This document shows positions 16,450-22,081 of a stretch of DNA of 24,197 bases, piece by piece. Origin of the DNA: UBA3263 sp964554335 (GTDB taxonomy: Bacteria; Bacteroidota; Bacteroidia; Bacteroidales; Muribaculaceae); NCBI GenBank assembly GCA_964554335.1, contig CAZKOF010000030.1, positions 1-24,197 of the forward strand, given 5' to 3'. How positions within the stretch are numbered: position 1 is the first letter of the stretch; each line of letters opens with the position of its first letter. The notes beneath the pieces are model-generated. The model had not been told where the DNA came from, searched no databases, and saw only the letters and a list, made by a program, of their open reading frames with translations. The position numbers and the translations under genes were made by a program.

Positions 16450-16761
16450 ATGAAGCTGATAGAACTGAACCTCGATAAGATTATCGCACTTTGTAAAAAA
16501 TACAAAGTTGAAAAACTATGGGCATTCGGCTCTATATTAACCCCACGTTTCTCAGAAAAGAGCGATGTTGACCTGCTTGTCGTGTTTGACCGCTCGAAAA
16601 TTGCCCTCCTCGACATGGCCGACATATTCTTTGACTTCATCCATGAACTCGAAACCCTGTTCGGGCGCAAAGTTGACCTCACCGACTACTCGGCTATACG
16701 CAACAAATACTTCAAAGAAGAAGTCGACGAAACAAAAAAACTCTTATGGAGCGCAGTATAA
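16450..16761 (+). CDS. mntA: MntA-type minimal nucleotidyltransferase antitoxin
   Basis: This 103-residue protein is a minimal nucleotidyltransferase of the type that silences HEPN toxins. The family motif GSx10DxD is exact: G27-S28, ten residues, then D39-V40-D41 in SDVDLLVVF. A third acidic position lies in KVDLTDY. In characterised pairs, MntA transfers AMP units from ATP onto a tyrosine of HepT and so inactivates it. Its 3' end overlaps the HEPN gene by 16 bases, giving a fixed antitoxin-first order and coupled translation. The promoter leaves almost no leader. Composition is more AT-rich than the AI-2E gene before it, consistent with a mobile toxin-antitoxin module. The pairing and both sets of motifs make this assignment firm; activity is inference. 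Confidence 0.88.
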   Translation: MKLIELNLDKIIALCKKYKVEKLWAFGSILTPRFSEKSDVDLLVVFDRSKIALLDMADIFFDFIHELETLFGRKVDLTDYSAIRNKYFKEEVDETKKLLWSAV

Positions 16762-17084
16762 AGAAATCACTTGAGGACATACTCATGGCCATTGACAAAA
16801 TCGATTCATTTTTTGAGTCAAGACCACGTCGGTTTGATGCGTATATGGCAGACACATGCTTACGCCGGGCCATTCAGATGAATATCTCAATCATTGGCGA
16901 AGCAACAAATCGCATTCTTAAATCCAACCCCGGAATCAATATTACTTCGGCCAAAAAGATAGTTGCCACACGCAACTACGTCATCCACGGCTACGACAGT
17001 CTGAGCCACGACATCATATGGGGCATTGTCATAAACCACCTGCCATTACTCCGCGAAAACGTCAAACATCTTTTGGACGAGTAA
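16746..17084 (+). CDS. hepT: HepT-type HEPN ribonuclease toxin
   Basis: This 112-residue all-helical protein is the HEPN toxin partner of MntA. The catalytic and target motif Rx4HxY is complete: R76, H81 and Y83 in RNYVIHGY. In studied systems R and H cut RNA (mRNA or tRNA), while Y is the residue AMPylated by the antitoxin. An upstream helix with FDAYMADTCLRRAIQMN and GEATNRI is also typical of HepT/DUF86 proteins. It overlaps mntA by 16 bases and is followed by a short inverted repeat at 17117-17144. With the tyrosine preserved, the normal mode of control by AMPylation is expected. Confidence 0.88.
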   Translation: MERSIKKSLEDILMAIDKIDSFFESRPRRFDAYMADTCLRRAIQMNISIIGEATNRILKSNPGINITSAKKIVATRNYVIHGYDSLSHDIIWGIVINHLPLLRENVKHLLDE

Positions 17085-17409
17085 ACAAGGAGTAATAATT
17101 GTGTGTTAAAATCAGTCGAGGAGTGGCTTCACAGTCACTCCTCGTCAAATAATAAACCAATCATTATCACATTTCATTCACACGATGTAAAAGCTCTGTT
17201 CTCGCTTGTTACATCGATAGAACAACGTCGCCCGCAAAAAAGTTCACGGCCGACGCATTTTTTATTTGAGGAGGTTTTCGCGGGTCCGGGTGACGCCGTG
17301 GCGGCAGGCCCGGGCCGGGCGTCCGACAAGGAGAATCTTGACGTCGGGCAAAATTCACGCGTGGGCGCCGCGAAGTCCGATACGTCGCAGACGCTGCGTA
17401 AGTTTCATC
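17085..17409. other. 325-base region without a convincing gene
   Basis: Between hepT and the broken surface-protein gene I find no credible coding region. A plus-strand open frame (17103-17423) changes composition abruptly, overlaps the surface-protein gene and has no recognisable domain. The first half is AT-rich and holds two inverted repeats: 17117-17144, and CGATGTAA at 17183-17190 with TTACATCG at 17209-17216. The second half is very GC-rich, including a GGCCCGGGCC palindrome at 17307-17316. The composition switch near 17220 may be a junction. Confidence 0.5.
17117..17144 (+). terminator. inverted repeat, likely end of the mntA-hepT transcript
   Basis: CGAGGAGTG at 17117-17125 and CACTCCTCG at 17136-17144 form a perfect 9-bp stem around a 10-base loop, 32 bases after the hepT stop. 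No T-tract follows, so termination strength is uncertain. Confidence 0.5.
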
Positions 17410-18444
17410 TCAGCGCACGCTGACTTTGCGACCGTTGTTGATGTAGATGCCGGGAGCTGAGGGGGCGCCGTTCAGACGGCGGCCGCGGAGGTCATACCAG
17501 AGATGTCCGCCCTCGGGCATCTTAACCTCGTCGATAGCTCCGCTGCCGCTGACTTTGATGTCGGCCTCGACAGCCGCTTCATTATCGACCAGCTTCAGCA
17601 GATAATCGCCCGCTTCGGCAATCTGCAGGTCGGCGATGCCGTAAGTGTAGATCCACATGACCGCTTCCTCGTCATACGTAAAGTCAATCACGTCGGTGAC
17701 GGCAATCGGCGCGGTGAGATTTGAGGGCCTGAACATCTGCAGTTCAAAGGCTCCGCCGGTCACGGTCGAGAGAGTGAAGAGCCCTTCGGGAAGGGTTATG
17801 GAGTACCAAAGCGCATCCTCCTCGAAGTTGACGGGGCGGTCAAACGTATATTTTGCCTCCGGGCCGTTGAAGGGGATAACGATGGGCACTGTCGGCTCCT
17901 CGCCGGCAATGGCGTCGCGCACGTTAAGTTTCACCTCAACGCCTTCGGTGGCGGACATGGTGCGCACCTTCACCAGGTAGCGGGTGCTCTCGGTCGTGTC
18001 TATAACCCGCGGGGAGAAGATATGGGCGTCATAGTCGGGACGCAGTTGCGTCAGGGCGTTGTCGGGATCGGCCGGGTCATAGATGCGCACAAAGCTATAG
18101 TCCTGGCGGTTTTCGGTAATGGTGAAGACCAGGTTGGTCATGATTTCGAGCTTGCCGGAACGTGGAGCGGTGAAGGCGAACCAATAGGTGCCGACCGATG
18201 CCGGAACCGCGGCGACGCCGTCGGTGACATCAAACGGTGTCGACGGGGCCTCGCCCTGCTGCGCCCCGCTCTCGTCGAGGGTGAAGCTGACGGCATCACC
18301 GGTGAAGAACGTCAGCAGATAGCCGCGTCCGGCGGTGCAGGCAACGCGATAGCTTCCATCCTCCTCAATGACCTCACAGGCCTGGGTATAGGGGTCTGAG
18401 GGAATCGGCAGCATGCTGACGGCAGGCGCGGGAACGCCGGCACC
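17410..18444 (-). pseudogene. fragment 4 (C-terminal) of the broken surface protein
   Basis: After the homopolymer the frame restored by one base fewer reads GAGVPAPAVSMLPIPSDPYTQ, then three modules and the C-terminal tail. The usable ATG is at 18414, without a signal peptide, so this piece could not be exported by itself. The tail, which would direct sorting, is intact. Confidence 0.75.
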
Positions 18445-19124
18445 GGGGGGTAATGATCAGCCAGCCGTCGACAACCGCCGTATACTGGAAATAGACGGCC
18501 GATGAGCCACCCCGGCCGTAATTCTCGCCAAGCGTTGCAATCACCGGATTCGAGGGCGATTCGCCCGCTGCCGGAGCGATGAAGTCGAGACTGAAGCTCA
18601 GGGGTACGTCGGCCTGCGCCACGCGCCAAACCACGGCATAATCGCGTCCGGCCTGTGCGTCGAACTCGATTGACTGACCGGTTGCGAGTGTGCTATATTG
18701 ATTGTCGGCAAAATAAAGCGTTGCCGCGGTGGTTGCATCGAGATTGTCACCGATAACCGCTATTTTGATAATCTTGCGGTTGTCGGCGGGGACGGTGAAT
18801 GTGTAGTAATACAGTCCGGGGAAATCGCCGGTCGTATATGTTCCGGCATCGATTTTCAGTCCGGGAAAAATACCCGTTGGTTCGTCGGGGAAACTGACGG
18901 TGAAACGGGTGTCGGCATCGGCGTCCTCCGTGCGGGTGACAACCATGTAATAGTCGGTATAGGCCGGAGAGACCGACATGCGGATATGTATGGCGTCGGC
19001 CGACTCCTCGCTGAAGCTCGTGAAGCTCAGGCCCGCTTTTGCAGTGCCGCGAAACGGAGCGTCGCCCTGAAGAATCATGTAGGCGTCATGGCCCGGATTG
19101 GCCACCTTATAATATCTTATAATA
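18438..19124 (-). pseudogene. fragment 3 of the broken surface protein
   Basis: Homologous sequence resumes at YYKVANPGHDAYMILQG, just after the tandem insertion, in the frame shifted by +1. It covers at least two modules (YYYTFTVPADNRKIIKI and VYFQYTAVVDGWLIITP). The frame is lost at the six-base homopolymer near 18445-18450; the out-of-frame extension runs on to 18374. Confidence 0.7.
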
Positions 19125-19493
19125 TTATGTGCCTGTTGCGGCGGGAACAATGCCGGGGGCATCCTCGCCGACTGAGTAGGGAAAGTCGGGCGACTCTCCC
19201 GTTACCGGATGAACGACCTCGAAGCTGCAGAGATAGCTTGCCGAAGCCGTGGCCATGAAATAATATGTCTTGCCGGCTTCGACATCAATCATCGCGCGAT
19301 AACCGCCACCGCTCTGATATTCGGTCTTGACATCCGCGAGTTTCTCCTTGTCGATGCCGCCTTTGAGGTTAACCAATGAGTTGAACATCATTGTCAGCAC
19401 GCCGTCGCCGTCGGCGGTATAGACAAGATATGAGGGTTCACTGAGAGTTACCGGGACGTAGCTCATGCGCTCTATGGGCCTGATTGCGGTCTC
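19125..19493 (-). pseudogene. fragment 2 of the broken surface protein
   Basis: The reading frame continues unchanged after the TGA (ETAIRPIERMSYVPVTLSEP) and contains another beta module (YLVYTADGDGVLTMMFN). It ends with linker TGESPDFP and VPAATGT at a TAA created at the tandem-repeat insertion. An internal ATG at 19466 would be the only usable start. Confidence 0.7.
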
Positions 19494-19853
19494 TCAGGAG
19501 CCTCCGTCGGGCCAGGGGCAATCGTAGGCGTCGAAAGTGAACGACGAGGCCTCCGACGTCCATCCCTTATTGACCGAAACGGTATATTCCACTCCGCCCC
19601 TCACCTGGATGTAGAGAGTGGAGCGGAACGATTCGCCGTAACACTCTTTGGCCGGGGCAACGTTAGATGTATAGAGGCTGATGTTGGTCATGTCGCCGAA
19701 GGTCATGACTCCGTCGGCTGCGGGGGTGTAGGTATAGTCTACCGTTAACGACTCGGCAAAGTCAACATTGACCTTGCCGGGCACGAGAGGCTGCGATGCG
19801 GCGGCAGCCTGAAGAGCGGCGACCGGGAGCAGCAGCGCGAAGATCTTTTTCAT
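19494..19853 (-). pseudogene. fragment 1 (N-terminal) of the broken surface protein
   Basis: Residues 1-119 comprise the signal peptide and first beta module (TVDYTYTPAADGVMTFGD), ending PDGGS at the TGA. The ATG at 19853 is preferred over an upstream TTG at 19916, because the signal peptide begins there and the upstream start lies inside the barrel gene. This piece alone could still be exported as a short truncated product. Confidence 0.75.
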
Positions 19854-19860
19854 CGAGATT

Positions 19861-20502
19861 TCAGAACATGTAAGCAACTCTGACGTTCCATCCCTCCCAA
19901 CGGGCCGAAAAGTCATCGAGCTGACGGGTCTTCAGGGAGTAGGTCATGCCCCAGGTATATCCGGCGGTAATCTGCCAGCTTTTCAATATCTCGAAGCCGA
20001 GTCCGCAGCTCAGGGCTACGTCGCCTCCCGAGAACTTGAACGCCGACTCTCCGTTGGCGCGGTGACGGCTGTGGCCGAGCTGGATGTCGAATTCCGGACC
20101 GCCGTAGACTATCGGAGCGATATAATCCTCTAAGCCCCGGAGTTTGGTCCACTTGAAGCGCAGGTGAAAGGGAATGTGGAGATTATGAATCATCACGTGT
20201 TCGCGTCCGAAACCCTGATAGCCGGTAATCGGATTTGCCTGCCATATCGGCTTTTCGCCGAGATTCACGAACGCGCCGGTCATTGAATATCCGATGCCGA
20301 AGTCAAGGCCGATACCGAAGCTCGTGAACATAAACTCGCAGAGAAGGTCGGCCGACGGCCCGGCGGCCATATCAACCGTGATGAGGTCCTGTTTGAACTT
20401 CATCGTAGAGAAGTTCGCGCCGAGCTGAGCACCATAGCGGAACTGCGCGGCGGCAGGCAGCGCGGCGATAAATGCGGTGAGGAGTATAATAACTTTACGC
20501 AT
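19861..20502 (-). CDS. small outer-membrane beta-barrel protein (PorT/OMP_b-brl type)
   Basis: This 213-residue protein has a signal peptide (MRKVIILLTAFIAALPAAAQ) followed by FRYGAQLGANFSTMKFKQ, the usual opening of Bacteroidota small barrels of the PorT/outer-membrane beta-barrel family. The rest alternates aromatic/hydrophobic and polar residues in strand-length units, with turns rich in G, N and D. The last residue is Phe (VAYMF), the C-terminal signal for barrel assembly. About eight strands are expected. It lies after enolase without an obvious promoter of its own, and 7 bases before the broken surface-protein gene. A link to surface-protein export is possible for PorT-like proteins but is not shown by the sequence; specific function unknown. 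Confidence 0.82.
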   Translation of the reverse strand: MRKVIILLTAFIAALPAAAQFRYGAQLGANFSTMKFKQDLITVDMAAGPSADLLCEFMFTSFGIGLDFGIGYSMTGAFVNLGEKPIWQANPITGYQGFGREHVMIHNLHIPFHLRFKWTKLRGLEDYIAPIVYGGPEFDIQLGHSRHRANGESAFKFSGGDVALSCGLGFEILKSWQITAGYTWGMTYSLKTRQLDDFSARWEGWNVRVAYMF

Positions 20503-20512
20503 AGTAATAACT

Positions 20513-20593
20513 AAGCAGGAACGCTCTGTAGAGTGTCCGCCCGCACGATCAGAACCTTGCGACCCGCGGACGCTCCACGGAGCGCCCCTGCTT
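20513..20593 (-). repeat. long imperfect inverted repeat after enolase (REP/BIME-like or terminator)
   Basis: Two 28-base arms (20513-20540 and 20566-20593) match as inverted repeats at 23 of 28 positions, with a 25-base loop. The five differences are all transitions; in the minus-strand RNA three become G-U pairs. Each arm also contains its own smaller palindrome (CTCTGTAGAG; CGCTCC-GTGGAGCG). This is the architecture of paired REP units. It fills most of the gap between enolase and the barrel gene, and may terminate, attenuate or stabilise the enolase message. No T-tract follows. Confidence 0.65.
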
Positions 20594-20605
20594 TAAGAGG
20601 ATCAA

Positions 20606-21925
20606 TTACTTGTTGCAGCAGCAGGGACGCTTGGTCTTCTTGCCCCAGCCGTAGGTTGCGGCAGCGCCGAGCTCTTCTTCGATACGGAGGAGCTGGTTGT
20701 ACTTGGCCATGCGGTCAGAACGCGAAGCCGAACCGGTCTTGATCTGGCCGGCGTTGGTGGCAACTGCGATGTCAGCGATGGTAGCGTCTTCGGTTTCGCC
20801 TGAACGGTGGGAAATCACTGCGGTGTAGCCGTTGCGTTGTGCGAGTTCAACGGCGCGGAGGGTTTCGGTCAGAGAGCCGATCTGGTTAACCTTCACGAGT
20901 ATAGAGTTTGCGCAACCCTCGTTGATGCCGCGCTGCAGATACTTGACGTTGGTAACGAACAGGTCGTCGCCGACGAGCTGACAACGATTGCCGATGAGCT
21001 TGGTGAGTTCGGCCCAGCCTTCCCAGTCGTTTTCGGCCATGCCGTCTTCGATGGAGTCGATGGGGAACTTGGTGATGAGTTCTTCGAGATAAGCGGCCTG
21101 CTCCTTCGAGGTGCGCTTAACGCCGTTGGGCTCCTTGACGGTGCCGTCCTTAAGCTGGTGGTAGTCATAAACGCCGTCGACATAGAATTCGGACGATGCG
21201 CAGTCGAGACCGATGGTGACATCCTTACCGGGAACATAGCCGGCTTTCTCGATAGCCTGCATGATAACGTTGAGGGCATCTTCGGTGCCGTCGAGAGCGG
21301 GAGCGAAGCCGCCTTCGTCACCGACTGCGGTGCTCAGGCCGCGGGCATGAAGAACTTTCTTCAGGTTGTGGAACACTTCGGCGCCCATGCGGATGCCTTC
21401 GTGGAAGCTGGTTGCGCCGATGGGGCGAATCATGAACTCCTGAAAGCAGATCGGGGCGTCGGAGTGAGCGCCGCCGTTGATTATGTTCATCATCGGAACG
21501 GGAAGAGCGTAGCTATTGCAGCCGCCGATGTACTTATAGAGGGGCACGTCGAGATATTCGGCTGCGGCTTTGGCAACTGCGAGGCTGACGCCGAGAATTG
21601 CGTTGGCGCCGAGATTCGACTTGGTTTCGGTGCCGTCGAGGGCAAGCATCTTCTCGTCGATGGCAATCTGGTCGAGAGCGCTCATGCCCTTGAGGGCTTC
21701 GGCGATGGGGCCGTTAACGTTGGCAACAGCCTTGAGGACGCCCTTGCCCATGTAGCGGCTCTTGTCGCCGTCGCGGAGCTCGAGTGCTTCGTTCTCGCCG
21801 GTGCTGGCGCCCGAAGGAACGGATGCGCGACCGCGCACACCGCTTTCGAGGATTACGTCTACTTCAACTGTAGGGTTGCCGCGGCTGTCGAGGACCTCGC
21901 GACCGATGATCTTTTCAATTTTCAT
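20606..21925 (-). CDS. eno: enolase
   Basis: Enolase interconverts 2-phosphoglycerate and phosphoenolpyruvate in glycolysis, in the cytoplasm. The 439-residue protein is complete. It has the N-terminal DSRGNPTVEVDV and SGASTGENEALELRD (substrate loop), VGDEGGFAP, the metal-site GLDCASSEF and SIEDGMAENDW, the catalytic lysine region LVKVNQIGSL, and the signature SHRSGETEDATIADIAV. It is slightly longer than the E. coli enzyme because of a C-terminal tail, GKKTKRPCCCNK, with three adjacent cysteines (435-437). It has a strong consensus promoter and a leader of about 40 bases. Downstream genes on the same strand lack evident promoters, so part of the message may continue past the inverted repeat into them. 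Confidence 0.98.
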   Translation of the reverse strand: MKIEKIIGREVLDSRGNPTVEVDVILESGVRGRASVPSGASTGENEALELRDGDKSRYMGKGVLKAVANVNGPIAEALKGMSALDQIAIDEKMLALDGTETKSNLGANAILGVSLAVAKAAAEYLDVPLYKYIGGCNSYALPVPMMNIINGGAHSDAPICFQEFMIRPIGATSFHEGIRMGAEVFHNLKKVLHARGLSTAVGDEGGFAPALDGTEDALNVIMQAIEKAGYVPGKDVTIGLDCASSEFYVDGVYDYHQLKDGTVKEPNGVKRTSKEQAAYLEELITKFPIDSIEDGMAENDWEGWAELTKLIGNRCQLVGDDLFVTNVKYLQRGINEGCANSILVKVNQIGSLTETLRAVELAQRNGYTAVISHRSGETEDATIADIAVATNAGQIKTGSASRSDRMAKYNQLLRIEEELGAAATYGWGKKTKRPCCCNK

Positions 21926-21972
21926 TGTTAGAATGAGGTTATGGGTTTTAGTAGTAAGAATATTTTATCGCG

Positions 21973-22003
21973 CAAAATTAGCAATTTTCCCGCACTTTGC
22001 AAA
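21973..22003 (-). promoter_or_regulatory. consensus promoter of eno (TTTG-N19-TAATTTTG)
   Basis: On the minus strand, TTTG (22003-22000) and TAATTTTG (21980-21973) are separated by 19 bases, the best full match to the Bacteroidota promoter in the window. Transcription would start near 21969, leaving a leader of about 43 bases. Confidence 0.8.
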
Positions 22004-22022
22004 GCATTTTGAAATCTTTAAT

Positions 22023-22054
22023 AAAAAAAGGCGCAACCCGCAATGGATTGCGCC
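22023..22054 (-). terminator. intrinsic terminator after the secreted OB-fold protein
   Basis: In the minus-strand RNA a 10-bp stem (GGCGCAATCC with GGGTTGCGCC, one G-U pair) encloses a 5-base loop and is followed by seven T. This is a textbook Rho-independent terminator. It sits between the gene's stop and the enolase promoter, insulating eno. Confidence 0.9.
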
Positions 22055-22056
22055 CA

Positions 22057-22081
22057 AATTACTAATTCCTAATTACTAATT
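22057..22081. repeat. 11-base direct repeat AATTACTAATT
   Basis: AATTACTAATT occurs at 22057-22067 and 22071-22081 with a 3-base spacer, between the terminator stem and the stop codon at 22080-22082. It is an AT-rich duplication with no evident role. Confidence 0.5.

Larger units (their letters stand above)
17410..19853 (-). pseudogene. broken secreted repeat protein with C-terminal sorting-like tail
   Basis: Read as one gene, this would encode about 810 residues: a signal peptide (MKKIFALLLPVAALQA), then a series of beta-rich modules of roughly 100-130 residues. The modules are separated by linkers such as TGESPDFP, AGESPSNP, QGEAPSTP and AGEEPTVP. It ends in a tail (YDLRGRRLNG, then PGIYINNGRKVSVR) resembling type IX secretion or related Bacteroidota C-terminal signals. 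Three lesions break it. There is an in-frame TGA at 19494-19496, after which the same frame continues. A tandem 10-base repeat at 19106-19125 with three extra bases shifts the frame by +1 and adds a TAA. The homopolymer at 18445-18450 has six bases where the frame needs five. Protein sequence on both sides of each lesion fits the same repeat family, so this is one decayed gene rather than four genes. It starts 7 bases after the barrel gene and was probably its operon partner. Function unknown. Confidence 0.85.

Noticed and set aside
17103..17423. 106-residue plus-strand ORF after hepT
   Set aside because: Spans a composition break, overlaps the end of the surface gene and has no recognisable domain.
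18698..19258. 186-residue plus-strand ORF opposite the broken gene
   Set aside because: Shadow; the minus strand carries the consistent repeat modules.
19494..19496. Programmed recoding of the in-frame TGA
   Set aside because: Two further frame lesions follow in the same gene, so simple decay explains it better; no stimulatory structure was seen.
20807..21931. 374-residue plus-strand ORF opposite enolase
   Set aside because: Antisense of a fully conserved enolase; long only because of codon bias.
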